From an uncultured Clostridia bacterium (GTDB taxonomy: Bacteria > Bacillota > Clostridia > Lachnospirales > Lachnospiraceae), in contig CAOKVX010000006.1 in assembly GCA_948472945.1 (NCBI GenBank), positions 1-64,000 of the forward strand: 64,000 nt of DNA. The letters are read 5' to 3'. Of the stretch, positions 55,429 to 64,000 are shown in pieces. Positions within the stretch are counted from its first letter, which is position 1, and every line of letters starts with the position of its first letter. The translations under genes were made by a program, and so were the position numbers. Under the pieces are notes generated by a model. The model made no database searches and was not told the DNA's origin. It saw nothing but the letters and a program-made list of their open reading frames with translations.

Positions 55429-57939
55429 ATGGCGGGGATTAACATACCACAATATGAGATATATAAAATAGGAACAAACAAGTTAAAATATTCAAACTGG
55501 GATTTGAAAATTACAAAAAAAGAGGCTTTTAAGTTTCAAGAGTTAGTCTCGTTATTTGAAGCACAGGAATTTCGAATAATGGCAAAAAAAATATTGAATA
55601 AAGAAATAAGTGAAATAGACTTTTCAACAATATTTTTGCAGGTCGTCATAGACAAGAAAACAGATTTTGCCCGCGCAACCGCAAAAAAGGGCGTAAATGT
55701 CAACGGTATAAACTATCGCAGGTTTGTCGGAACCACGGGAGGACTTAAAAACAATACTTTACTGTTCTGCAATTCGATATATATAGACAGACTTAACGAG
55801 CTTTGCGAATGTAAAAGGAATAAAGATGTTCCCGTCAATCCCGCAAAATACGAGGCATATAAAGCGCTTACATGCTCGGCGTCCCGCCCTATATGCAATC
55901 CGAACGGCATATTAGTAGTGAGGGACTGCGTTACCGAATATATTGCGGATGTAATCTCAATTGATGACGGAAACGACGGCGACAGTCCGGTAATGCAGAA
56001 TATTTACGGCAAGCATTTGCAAAATATAGTTTCAGACGGTTTCAGCCTGTGCACTATAGAATATATGGAGCGCATTGCAGGTTCACTCGGGCTCGATTAC
56101 GTTCCCGGCGGCGTATGCCTTAGAAACGCATGGTTCAAAGGAATGCTCTATCCTTTTCCAATTATCGAATTTGTTGAAAAAAACAACAACGGAAATTATA
56201 TGGTCGAAGATATTTGGGGAAATGTACAGGATATACGCAAATGTGAAATGATAGTGACAGAGTCGTCGCTTAAAATGTGGGCGGCTTACGACAGCATAGA
56301 AAGCTATGAGGACGCTTGCCGTGAATGCGGCTACAATTTTTCAGTGACAAAAATATCCCCCCGCATATTAGAGGAACAAAGGGAAGTTAATTACCAGTAC
56401 CTACAGTCTTATGATTTTACCGACGAGGACATAGAATCGCTGTGTTCGCCAACCGTCAAAAAATTAAAAGATGCTATGTGCGGCGACTACGATTCAACGG
56501 TGAAATTTTTAGGACTAACCGAGAATACGGAGGTAAATTCGTGGCAGCGCGCGCTGTTCACAAGCAGATATATGCTTGACGAACCACATGTAATCGACTC
56601 GGTCCACAGATTTATTAAGAAAAAAATCGACGACGCCAAAATAGGAAAACTGTCTGTTGACGGCAATTACCAGATTGCAAGCGGCGACCCCTACGCACTT
56701 ATGCAGTCGGTATGCGGCCTCAAAGTAACCGGCCTGTTAGCAGCCGGTGAATGTTACTCAAAGTTCTGGGCTGACAGAAACGAGGATGAAATTGTCATAT
56801 TCAGAAGTCCGATGACAAGCCACAATAATATAAGAAAATGTACCGTGAACTGCTCTGACGAATGCCGGTACTGGTATCGCTACATGGAAACAATCATAAT
56901 AATAAATGCATGGGACACATTTTGTATGGCTGAAAACGGATGCGACTGGGACAGCGATATTCTTTTCTCTACAAATAACGACATACTGAAAAATAGACAC
57001 CGTTCACTTCCCGCAATAGAATGTGTCCAGCACAACACATCAAAGATAGTTGTCACTGAAAATGAAGTCAAAAAAACTAATAAAAACGGAATGGGCAATA
57101 AAGTAGGCACAATTACGAATTACATAACCTCAATGATGGAGGTTCAGTCCGGTTTCAAAAAAGATTCCGACGAATACAGGGAATTGGAATACAGAATTGC
57201 GTGCGGGCAGCTTTATCAGCAAAATGAACTTGACAAAATCAAAGGAATACAGTCAAAGCCTATGCCAAGTTCGTGGCATAATTTAAAGGCATGCGAGGAC
57301 GATCAATATTTGCAGTCAATTTGCGCTTACAGAAAACCTTATTTCATGATATATGTGTACGAAGACACAAAACATGAGTATAAAAAGTATATTAGGGAAA
57401 GCAGCGACAAATGTCAAGCACTGTACAACTGCTCCGTCGAGGACTTATATAATAATGAAGCTTCTCTGTCCGACGAACAGAGAGAGTTCCTTTTCTGGTA
57501 TGAGCGCAGGATGCCTGTTGGATTAGGCGACTGCTCTATGAACAAAATATGCAGATACATTGAAAATGAATTAGACAATTACAAATCCAAACTGCGAAAA
57601 AATTCTGTATTTGACTATAACATACTAAAAGTAAAACGCCGTTGCACCAAAGAACACAGACAGGCGCTAGCGGACTTAGAAAAATACTACCGCGAATGCG
57701 TAAGGGAATATAAGAACACGAAACAATTTGACAAGGGCGCTTCAAACAGAAACAGGCGCTTTATCTACAAAAAATTCAACGGCATGGCAAAAGAAATATG
57801 CCCTAACGACGACGAGCGCCTCAACATAATACTCGACATAACATATGAAAGTAAAGGAAACAGACAATTTTGCTGGGATACTATTGGCGACTTAATTTGC
57901 AGACGATTGGAGGATATTGATAATGTACATATTAAATGA
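55429..57939 (+). CDS. Two-barrel (DPBB) RNA polymerase-like protein, YonO/cellular-RdRP type
   Basis: An 836-aa protein behind AAAGGAG. Two stretches resemble the two double-psi beta-barrels of single-chain polymerases. Near residues 92-120: GINYRRFVGTTGGLKNNTLLF, like the first barrel of eukaryotic-type RNA-dependent RNA polymerases. Near 452-515: IVIFRSPMTSHNNIRK (R459-P461-H465-I468), like the RNxPxxHPGDIR block of that family, followed about 36 residues later by AENGCDWDSDILFSTNND, where D506, D508 and D510 would be the metal-binding triad (usual form DbDGD). The phage SP-beta polymerase YonO has the same two-barrel design on one chain. Length is similar to YonO. Ser replaces Gly inside the triad. 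I infer DNA-directed transcription of the element's own genes. Overlaps the next gene by 17 nt. Confidence 0.72.
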   Translation: MAGINIPQYEIYKIGTNKLKYSNWDLKITKKEAFKFQELVSLFEAQEFRIMAKKILNKEISEIDFSTIFLQVVIDKKTDFARATAKKGVNVNGINYRRFVGTTGGLKNNTLLFCNSIYIDRLNELCECKRNKDVPVNPAKYEAYKALTCSASRPICNPNGILVVRDCVTEYIADVISIDDGNDGDSPVMQNIYGKHLQNIVSDGFSLCTIEYMERIAGSLGLDYVPGGVCLRNAWFKGMLYPFPIIEFVEKNNNGNYMVEDIWGNVQDIRKCEMIVTESSLKMWAAYDSIESYEDACRECGYNFSVTKISPRILEEQREVNYQYLQSYDFTDEDIESLCSPTVKKLKDAMCGDYDSTVKFLGLTENTEVNSWQRALFTSRYMLDEPHVIDSVHRFIKKKIDDAKIGKLSVDGNYQIASGDPYALMQSVCGLKVTGLLAAGECYSKFWADRNEDEIVIFRSPMTSHNNIRKCTVNCSDECRYWYRYMETIIIINAWDTFCMAENGCDWDSDILFSTNNDILKNRHRSLPAIECVQHNTSKIVVTENEVKKTNKNGMGNKVGTITNYITSMMEVQSGFKKDSDEYRELEYRIACGQLYQQNELDKIKGIQSKPMPSSWHNLKACEDDQYLQSICAYRKPYFMIYVYEDTKHEYKKYIRESSDKCQALYNCSVEDLYNNEASLSDEQREFLFWYERRMPVGLGDCSMNKICRYIENELDNYKSKLRKNSVFDYNILKVKRRCTKEHRQALADLEKYYRECVREYKNTKQFDKGASNRNRRFIYKKFNGMAKEICPNDDERLNIILDITYESKGNRQFCWDTIGDLICRRLEDIDNVHIK

Positions 57940-58690
57940 AAAAGAATATATAAGAAACATACTTGTATCAAATCAAAAACCTGCCGAGCTCTCTATGGGC
58001 TATCTGATTACCCTCATCGCAAAATATTATTTTAATAATGCTACGGACGCGGACTCTTTATCTGAACTTGTAAAGAAAAAATTATCTGATTTTGAAATTG
58101 AAAACTATCAGGAATACACATACCACAAAAGAATTATTTCAATATGTCAGGGACTGTTCAGTGAAAACATAGATTATCGGTTAAAAGAGAGGGAGTTTGT
58201 ACCTATTTATATAGACGAAATAAATCTTATAAATATGCTGCCTGACGACAGACAAAAAAAAGTTATGTTCACACTGTTCGCCGTCGCCAGATATATGGAA
58301 TGCGGCGGCTGGATTAATAAAAAGGATTCAAAGGGGCTCTCAGAAATATTTAAGCTTGCAAACGTAACCCTGACATGCGCCAAGAGAAACGAGCTGCTAC
58401 ACGAATTATATAAGAACGGCTATATTTCATTTGGAAAAAAGATTGACAATCTCAATATACAGATAGAATTAAAAGCTTCCGGCGAAACCTCATACAAAAT
58501 ACATGAATTTAAAAATATAGGCAACCAGTACATAGCAAACTTCAAAAAGGGATTTAAGCAGTGCAAAAAATGCGGCCGTGTAATAAAAATAACCGGAACC
58601 AACAAACAATACTGCAATAGCTGTTCTAAGGCTGCGAGCGCTATAAACAATATAAAAAGAATAAAAAAATGCAGGGAAAATAAAATCTGA
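57923..58690 (+). CDS. Zinc-ribbon protein coupled to the polymerase-like gene
   Basis: A 255-aa protein. The ATG at 57923 follows GGAGG and overlaps the end of the polymerase-like gene by 17 nt, so translation is coupled. The first 190 residues are helical and unlike any family I know. The C-terminus has a zinc-ribbon: CKKCGRVIKITGTNKQYCNSC, with two CxxC pairs 16 residues apart. A coupled zinc-ribbon protein could be a subunit or template-binding partner of the polymerase; this is inference from position. Confidence 0.7.
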   Translation: MYILNEKEYIRNILVSNQKPAELSMGYLITLIAKYYFNNATDADSLSELVKKKLSDFEIENYQEYTYHKRIISICQGLFSENIDYRLKEREFVPIYIDEINLINMLPDDRQKKVMFTLFAVARYMECGGWINKKDSKGLSEIFKLANVTLTCAKRNELLHELYKNGYISFGKKIDNLNIQIELKASGETSYKIHEFKNIGNQYIANFKKGFKQCKKCGRVIKITGTNKQYCNSCSKAASAINNIKRIKKCRENKI

Positions 58691-58793
58691 AATGATTTTA
58701 TAAACTCTTGAAAGCCTTGATTTTCCAGCGCTTACACTGTTTTTTTTAATAATAACCGGCTTTCTTTTAATGGTATACCCTAATCCTCTTCCA

Positions 58794-58832
58794 CAGGCGG
58801 CGGTACTTCCAGTCTGAACGTATTGCCGCCTG
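58794..58832 (+). terminator. Hairpin after the zinc-ribbon gene
   Basis: CAGGCGGC (58794-58801) pairs with GCCGCCTG (58825-58832). Together with a second hairpin at 58855 it divides the early-type genes from the structural genes. The gap 58691-58929 holds no gene. Confidence 0.6.
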
Positions 58833-58854
58833 TATTCTATATATCTATATAAAC

Positions 58855-58876
58855 GCCGGTTAAACCGGCATTTTGT
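58855..58876 (+). terminator. Short terminator before the structural genes
   Basis: GCCGGT-taa-ACCGGC (58855-58869) followed by ATTTTGTTTT is a good rho-independent terminator. Confidence 0.8.
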
Positions 58877-58929
58877 TTTAAAATAACAGAACATTGGCAC
58901 TACTTAACAAACTACAGGAAGGTGATTAC

Positions 58930-59682
58930 TTGAAATTAAGCTATTTTGATTTACTTTCACCAGGCCCTGTTTATATACAGGACACAGGCGGCATCATTTC
59001 ACCGACTCTAAAAGATATTTCATTTATAGGTATTCAGACATATCAATATTATCTCGGTATACTATCAATGTCTGCACAGTCTTTTTTTGAAATGTCGGGT
59101 TTGAAAGAACAATACGATATGCTGCCCGAAGAAGAAAAATCAAAAATAAATATATTTGAACTGTTGACCGGCAGCAACCAGATGGTATCTTTATTAGAAA
59201 AAATCTTTAACTTTTTTATGGCTGACACGGTCATCTACTCTCCCACCAACAAATACTTCATAGTAAAAAAAGACAAAGACATTATCGGTACAATCAACAG
59301 AAAAAATTACAATAATGTCTGTAATCTCATTTACCAGCGCAACTACATAAAATACCAGTCGGAAGACGTTAATAATATTAAAAGCAAAAAAGCGGCTGAA
59401 ATAATGAAAAAGATTCAAAAAGGCAAATCAAATAGACGTCATTCCGAACCAGATAAGAATTTTGAACTCGGAAATGTTATTTCAGCCGTAGCTAGTAAAA
59501 GCAATTCACTTAACATATTAAACATATGGAGCCTAACAGTTTATCAGGTATGGGATTGTTTTGCGAGACTGTCAAACAACATCATATATGATATACAGTC
59601 TATGAGCGTTGCCGCGTGGGGAGACAAAGACCACCGCTTTGACGCGGGCGCTTGGTTTAAAACAATTGATAACGATAAATAA
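58930..59682 (+). CDS. Phage-like protein of unknown function
   Basis: A 250-aa protein. I choose a TTG start at 58930, 7 nt after AGGAAGG, giving LKLSYFDLLSPGPVYIQDTGGIISPTLKDI. It is mainly helical, without membrane segments, and ends FDAGAWFKTIDNDK. An internal basic stretch (KIQKGKSNRRHSEPDK) lies near 170. The position before a tail-tube-like protein gene suggests a tail assembly or portal-proximal role, but I do not recognise the family. Confidence 0.65.
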   Translation: MKLSYFDLLSPGPVYIQDTGGIISPTLKDISFIGIQTYQYYLGILSMSAQSFFEMSGLKEQYDMLPEEEKSKINIFELLTGSNQMVSLLEKIFNFFMADTVIYSPTNKYFIVKKDKDIIGTINRKNYNNVCNLIYQRNYIKYQSEDVNNIKSKKAAEIMKKIQKGKSNRRHSEPDKNFELGNVISAVASKSNSLNILNIWSLTVYQVWDCFARLSNNIIYDIQSMSVAAWGDKDHRFDAGAWFKTIDNDK

Positions 59683-59716
59683 GACTAAAAATACAAGATT
59701 TGTATTTAAATGTCTT
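59681..59716. promoter_or_regulatory. Inverted repeat before the tail-tube-like gene
   Basis: AAGAC-AAATACAA pairs with TTGTATTT-GTCTT, around 40 nt upstream of the next start codon and beginning in the previous stop. It could be a weak terminator or a late-promoter operator of the phage-like region. Confidence 0.35.
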
Positions 59717-59754
59717 AATTTATAAATACTTTTCATTCCAAGGAGGATAATATT

Positions 59755-60498
59755 ATGACAAACTCAAACATGGCAAACCGAGAGGTATGCGACCTTATTT
59801 TCGTAGATTATTCTACAAAGAAACCATTTTTAAACTTAGACTTTGCAAACGTATCGACTACTGAGCTTACAGGTGAATCAGTGTTTGCTTACGGCGGAAA
59901 GGGACACCCTAAACGTATCCAGTTTGCAGGCGAGAGAAGCGGAACGCTCACTATCGAAACACAGATTCAGACTGTTAAGCTTTGGCAGATGATAACAGGC
60001 GGCGAGCTGAGCAAAGACGCCAAATTCCTTGCAAGGGAGGAATTTGACGTAATGGCAGAAGAGACAACAGCAACTGTAACGCTCAAAGAGGCTCCTGTCA
60101 AGGACAGCATATGCGTATACGCAGGAGACGATGACTGCGGAACTGAACTTACATACACGGAAGCGGCAGACGCAAAGAACATAACAATTACAAAAGACGC
60201 AGATACTGTCAAGGTAATCGTATACTATATGAAAGAGATGAATTCAGGTGTTCAGAGAATCAACATCAAATCTACAAGCTTACCAAAGAGCTTTACAGTA
60301 TACGGCGACACTATCATGAAGACAGAGAACGACGAAGTTCTTCCATACAAGCTTACCGCATATAAGGTAGTACCACAGAGCACTATGTCGCTTGGCTTCA
60401 CTAACAACGGAGACCCATCATCAATAACAATTACATGCGACCTTATGGCTGACGCCAAAGGCAACATACTTGACCTTGCCCTCATCGAGGAGGACTAA
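59755..60498 (+). CDS. Phage structural protein, probably tail tube
   Basis: A 247-aa protein with a very strong AAGGAGG and highly biased codons, suggesting high expression. It is beta-rich, with MANREVCDLIFVDYSTKKPFLNLDFANVSTTELTG, RSGTLTIETQIQTVKLWQMITGG and a C-terminal SMSLGFTNNGDPSSITITCDLMADAKGNILDLALIEED. The layout fits a tail-tube or major tail protein of large Firmicute phages. Assignment is from general character and memory of similar phage proteins, not from a firm motif. Confidence 0.6.
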   Translation: MTNSNMANREVCDLIFVDYSTKKPFLNLDFANVSTTELTGESVFAYGGKGHPKRIQFAGERSGTLTIETQIQTVKLWQMITGGELSKDAKFLAREEFDVMAEETTATVTLKEAPVKDSICVYAGDDDCGTELTYTEAADAKNITITKDADTVKVIVYYMKEMNSGVQRINIKSTSLPKSFTVYGDTIMKTENDEVLPYKLTAYKVVPQSTMSLGFTNNGDPSSITITCDLMADAKGNILDLALIEED

Positions 60499-60592
60499 TT
60501 GACTTCTGACATAAAACAGAAATGGATAATAGTGAATTGTGACAACGAGTTTCGCCCGTAAAAGCAGCGTGCCGGGCGCACAACATTTATAT

Positions 60593-60636
60593 AAAGGGAT
60601 AACCTATTCACTATGAATAGGTTGTCCCTTTTTTTT
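60593..60636 (+). terminator. Strong terminator after the tail-tube-like gene
   Basis: AAAGGGA-AACCTATTCA pairs with TGAATAGGTT-TCCCTTT and is followed by eight Ts. It may limit read-through into the lysis genes. A TAGCTCACGGCGCC repeat variant follows at 60651. Confidence 0.9.
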
Positions 60637-60736
60637 ACCGTTTCTGGATATAGCTCACGGCGCCATTTTCATTACTGTATCTTTTTGCACCGTAAACATA
60701 ATGACGCCTCATAACCTGAAAGGTGGTAACAAATAA

Positions 60737-60946
60737 TTGTTAAAATGTAAAACTTTTGACGACGTAAAAGACGTCTACGGCGAAGATAATCTGATTAAAC
60801 TGTGCAACATAAAACAGATAGTAATGTATGCTAAGATGAACTGCCAGCCCGTATGGCTTGACGAGGGGTATGACGGCAGACTTATCGCATACTACTACAA
60901 ACCTGAAACTGAAAAAGCATGGAACTATTGGAAGACAAATAAATAA
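60737..60946 (+). CDS. Small phage-like protein
   Basis: A 69-aa protein with a TTG start 10 nt after AAAGGTGG. Its sequence (LLKCKTFDDVKDVYGEDNLIKLCNIKQIVMYAKMNCQPVWLDEGYDGRLIAYYYKPETEKAWNYWKTNK) resembles the small proteins near tail fibre genes of Firmicute prophages. No signal peptide or membrane segment. Function unknown. Confidence 0.62.
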   Translation: MLKCKTFDDVKDVYGEDNLIKLCNIKQIVMYAKMNCQPVWLDEGYDGRLIAYYYKPETEKAWNYWKTNK

Positions 60947-61042
60947 AATAATAATAAACATATGCTTTATATAAAAGTTTGTTATACGGAAAAGAACTTA
61001 AAATCAATTACACAAAACTACTAAATTAAAGAAGGAATATAT

Positions 61043-61375
61043 ATGAACGAAATTTTAAAAATGTTACCCGTTCTTTTTATAGCGATAATCATAAACATCG
61101 CTGCCGGTATTTACTATAACATAGGCAACATGAATATGGCATTTGACATAAAAAAATTATTAGCCGGCCTCATAAAGGCTTTTATTATTGCAGCTATTTT
61201 TGTCGGCACGTCATTCTGCTTCGAGGCGACAGACCTGTCTTCAATCGGCATAACACCTATGTTAATGATGACATCGGCAATTACCCTTTATGTGGGCAAA
61301 GCGCTGACGTCACTTGCCAAAATACTCGGCGTTGAAATAAATATTAAATCAAATAAGGAGAATGATAATACATGA
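61043..61375 (+). CDS. Holin-like membrane protein
   Basis: A 110-aa protein with three hydrophobic segments (VLFIAIIINIAAGIYY, LIKAFIIAAIFVGTSF, MLMMTSAITLYVGKAL) and a short hydrophilic C-terminus. Size, topology and position directly before an amidase match phage holins. Its last codons overlap the amidase start by 4 nt (ATGA), so the two are translationally coupled. Confidence 0.75.
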   Translation: MNEILKMLPVLFIAIIINIAAGIYYNIGNMNMAFDIKKLLAGLIKAFIIAAIFVGTSFCFEATDLSSIGITPMLMMTSAITLYVGKALTSLAKILGVEINIKSNKENDNT

Positions 61376-61920
61376 AAATAGCATTAACAGTTGGACACTC
61401 CAGATTAAAAAACGGCAGCTATACGAGCGCGGACGGAAGGTCATACGGCGGATGCATCGAATACAAATGGTGCAAAAATTTTTCAAAGCAGCTCGCTGTA
61501 CAGCTGAAAAAAAACGGACATCAGGTTGATACAATCATATGTCCGGAAAAGAAATTTACATCATCCAAGCAGGAGAAAGCTCACAAATTGGACATTATTA
61601 ATTCCGGAAATTACGAGCTTGTAATTGAATTACATCTAAACGCCGCATCTCCGTCCGCAAATGGCTGCGAAGTTTTATATATCTCTGATAAAGGTAAAAA
61701 ATATGCTTCCGCCATCCAAAACCAGATTGCTAAGATTTTCAGGGACAGAGGCATTATTAAACGAAACGATTTATATATGCTTAACAGCACAAATCCTCCC
61801 GCCGTTCTTATTGAAACATTTTTCTGCACAAACAAGAGCGATTATAAAAAAGCAAAAGGCCTGACAAAAAGAAGAAAAATTGCAAAACTTGTCGCTGCGG
61901 GAATACAAAAAGCAAAATAG
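61372..61920 (+). CDS. N-acetylmuramoyl-L-alanine amidase, endolysin
   Basis: A 182-aa Amidase_3 enzyme without a signal peptide, consistent with holin-dependent release. Motifs: ALTVGHSR (zinc His), GGCIEYKW (zinc Glu), VIELHLNA (zinc His) and LIETFFCTN (catalytic Glu). There is no cell-wall-binding domain. It would cut peptidoglycan during lysis or particle release. AAGGAG precedes the ATG, which overlaps the holin-like gene stop. Confidence 0.85.
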   Translation: MKIALTVGHSRLKNGSYTSADGRSYGGCIEYKWCKNFSKQLAVQLKKNGHQVDTIICPEKKFTSSKQEKAHKLDIINSGNYELVIELHLNAASPSANGCEVLYISDKGKKYASAIQNQIAKIFRDRGIIKRNDLYMLNSTNPPAVLIETFFCTNKSDYKKAKGLTKRRKIAKLVAAGIQKAK

Positions 61921-61954
61921 TGTACTGACACGAGAAAGACTTGGTGAACAATGA

Positions 61955-62407
61955 ATGGAATCAATAACAAAATTATTTAACCTTGATATTACCTATATTA
62001 TTATAGGAATATTCATAATTATATACGGATTTTTATCAATTATCGACGTCATAGGTAAATTTTCCGTCTACATTGGTAAGCCTGTCAGATGGAAACAAAA
62101 TATAGACGCCGACCACAAAATGTTAATTGAAACCGGGCAGAAGCTAACCCGTCTTGCGGAAACTGTTGACAAAATATCATCTACGCTCAATGAGATGGAG
62201 CGCAAAAGTAATGAAACAGAAATCAAAAAGCTTAAAGACAGCCTCATCAGATATTACAATGAATATAAAACTATCGGCAAATGGTCAGAACTCGAAAAGG
62301 ACGCCTTTTGGGATTTGTTCGACGATTACGAAAAACGCGGCGGCGACGGATATATACACACAATTGTAGAACCCACTATGAGAGGACTGATAGAAATTGA
62401 TAAATGA
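61955..62407 (+). CDS. Membrane-anchored coiled-coil phage protein
   Basis: A 150-aa protein with one N-terminal membrane segment ([19 protein letters not shown]), then a coiled coil ([46 protein letters not shown]) and a conserved-looking [22 protein letters not shown] end. This layout is common for accessory phage proteins between lysin and tail genes in Clostridia. Function unknown; a second holin or antiholin is possible. Confidence 0.68.
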   Translation: MESITKLFNLDITYIIIGIFIIIYGFLSIIDVIGKFSVYIGKPVRWKQNIDADHKMLIETGQKLTRLAETVDKISSTLNEMERKSNETEIKKLKDSLIRYYNEYKTIGKWSELEKDAFWDLFDDYEKRGGDGYIHTIVEPTMRGLIEIDK

Positions 62408-64000
62408 CATAAGCAAATCTATATGTGACACTATATATCAGGCAGTAGAAAAGAAAAACATAACTTCAAATAAGGATATGACTTATCTATGTACAGTCAC
62501 AGAAATATATCCGGACAACCCAAATACTTATCGTCTGACATATGAAAATAATAATTATATTGTCACACTAAATAATATTACCCTAAAATTATGCGACGAA
62601 GTACACCTCGTTATACCACAGGGTAATTTTTTAAAAAGATATGTCCTTGAAGACGTTTGCAGCAAATATACAGCAGACTCTGACGCCGTCTTCCCTCCCG
62701 CCACACAAACCACTCACGGGCTTATGTCAGCCGAGGACAAGAAAAAACTTGACGAAATTGAGGAACATTCGCAGGCAAATGTTCAGGCAGACTGGCATGC
62801 AACGGATTCTTCAAGCGACTCTTTTATAAAAAATAAGCCTATTTCCATGCCCGCATCCGACGTACACGAATGGGCAAAAGCTGAAACTAAACCTGAATAC
62901 ACGAAATCTGAAATAGGACTCGGCAATGTACCTAATGTCTCAACAAACGACCAGACACCGTCATTTATCCAAGCCACAGAAAGGACAAATATAACAAGCG
63001 GCGAAAAAGTGTCTGTTATATTTGGCAAAATCAAAAAATGGTTGTTCGATTTAAAAACAGTGGCATTTTCGGGAAGTTATTATGATTTGACCGATAAGCC
63101 GATAATTCCTTCAAAAACCAGTCAACTAACAAATGACAGCGGATTTAAAACAACCGATAACGACACTTGGAAAGCAAACTCAAAAGACAGCGAGGGCTAT
63201 GTAGCCAAAGGAAACGGACATGCTAATCAGGTATGGAAAACTGACGCAAATGGCTACCCTGATTGGAGGGATGAAGAAATTGGATTAACACCAACCAGCA
63301 TAGCTGATTGGGATGCAGCCAGAACTACCGGTTACTATATATCCTCTTATGACGCACAAAATACACCGACTTCACCTAACAACATGATTGAAAAATTTAC
63401 AGGATTTGTTGTAAACAATCATCAAATTGTTTTTTATAAAAGTAAAATTTGGACACGCGATTATAATACGTCATCCAACGGAATCATTGTTTGGAACCAA
63501 TGGAAAGAAGTTACTGCTAATATTAATTCAAAAAACCATGATGGTATTGTAACAAAGGGTTTAAATAATCCAAATAAAATTTGGGGAACTGATAATGATG
63601 GTAATCCCAGTTGGCAAGAAAATTTGGTTGTAGAAGCAAATGGTCAACTCAGTATATCGAACAATATGATCAATTTAAAAAAACAAGGAGCCATTATTTA
63701 TGACTGGGATTCAGCTATAGATAATGGCTTTTATCAATCTATCCACAGTACTCAAAAACCTGTATTAAATAGACCGGATGAAAACCTCTGTCATTTTGGG
63801 TTTGTTGTTTCAACGGCAACTATTAAATATAAAATATTACAATTTGTATGGTCTGTAGGAAACAATAATACAACTAAATTATATAAAAGGGAGTGTAATA
63901 ATCCGACCGGATTATCTTCATGGACCGCTTGGACAGATGTCGAAACATTAAATGTAGTTCCAGTTTCCAATTGGAATAATGCAACTACTACCGGATTTTA
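62397..64000 (+). CDS. Phage tail fibre protein, N-terminal part (runs off the window)
   Basis: An open frame with no stop before 64000. I start it at the TTG at 62397, which follows AGAGGA by 10 nt and overlaps the preceding stop by 11 nt; no ATG fits better. The first 100 residues resemble a baseplate-attachment domain. Then come tail-fibre motifs: [41 protein letters not shown] and [14 protein letters not shown]. Repeats such as [17 protein letters not shown] and NNATTTGF follow; these are typical of receptor-binding fibres. At least 534 residues are visible. Confidence 0.82.
   Translation, partial: MINDISKSICDTIYQAVEKKNITSNKDMTYLCTVTEIYPDNPNTYRLTYENNNYIVTLNNITLKLCDEVHLVIPQGNFLKRYVLEDVCSKYTADSDAVFPPATQTTHGLMSAEDKKKLDEIEEHSQANVQADWHATDSSSDSFIKNKPISMPASDVHEWAKAETKPEYTKSEIGLGNVPNVSTNDQTPSFIQATERTNITSGEKVSVIFGKIKKWLFDLKTVAFSGSYYDLTDKPIIPSKTSQLTNDSGFKTTDNDTWKANSKDSEGYVAKGNGHANQVWKTDANGYPDWRDEEIGLTPTSIADWDAARTTGYYISSYDAQNTPTSPNNMIEKFTGFVVNNHQIVFYKSKIWTRDYNTSSNGIIVWNQWKEVTANINSKNHDGIVTKGLNNPNKIWGTDNDGNPSWQENLVVEANGQLSISNNMINLKKQGAIIYDWDSAIDNGFYQSIHSTQKPVLNRPDENLCHFGFVVSTATIKYKILQFVWSVGNNNTTKLYKRECNNPTGLSSWTAWTDVETLNVVPVSNWNNATTTGF

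Overview
The window looks like chromosomal DNA of a motile, anaerobic Lachnospiraceae-type Firmicute (Lachnospira, Roseburia or Butyrivibrio range). I infer this from moderately low GC, strong AGGAGG ribosome binding sites, a hrcA-grpE-dnaK-dnaJ cluster behind a perfect CIRCE operator, a fused SecDF, FliY and FliK flagellar proteins, and large secreted plant-polysaccharide enzymes. The genus cannot be fixed from sequence reading alone.

Layout. 0-3 kb (minus): three tandem copies of a two-gene module of small DUF7336-like proteins, separated by copies and remnants of a third gene family. They lie downstream of 3-10 kb (minus), a decayed giant Rhs/YD-repeat secreted protein broken by a frameshift and an amber codon. 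The small genes are candidate immunity genes. 10.4-15.1 kb: a 1573-aa modular GH98-CBM-CE1 xylan-degrading enzyme, divergent from an AraC regulator. 16.5-18.8 kb: a small conserved protein and a soluble chemoreceptor with a C-terminal CZB zinc domain. 18.9-23.9 kb: heat-shock operon. 24-30 kb: FliK, PilZ, FliY, SecDF. 30-43 kb: housekeeping and envelope genes (PdaC-like deacetylase, tRNA-Met, tRNA-Val, AI-2E family exporter, RdgB, amidase, RNA methyltransferase, rhodanese, DUF1700, acyltransferase, EbfC, DnaX, PFK). 43.3-47.4 kb: a 183-nt branched palindrome, then a fucose-isomerase-like protein and xylulokinase. 47.5-49.3 kb: DUF951 and rpsF-ssb-rpsR. 49.4-52.7 kb: an AraC regulator convergent with a secreted GH97 glycosidase.

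52.9-64 kb is the accessory region of greatest interest. A divergent promoter region holds a perfect sigma-A promoter (TTGACA-17-TATAAT) with a LexA-type SOS box in its spacer. It drives a sigma-70-like protein and a DUF262 protein leftward. Rightward lie a small protein and an 836-aa protein that I read as a two-barrel (double-psi beta-barrel) RNA polymerase of the YonO/eukaryotic-RdRP type: a DWDSD metal-binding motif preceded by an RSP-x3-H-x2-I motif. A coupled zinc-ribbon protein follows, then phage-like structural, holin, amidase and tail-fibre genes that run off the end. The working hypothesis is an SOS-induced prophage, tailocin or related element with its own sigma factor and its own single-chain polymerase.

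The intergenic regions also hold several families of dispersed palindromic repeats, two of which show compensatory base changes between copies.
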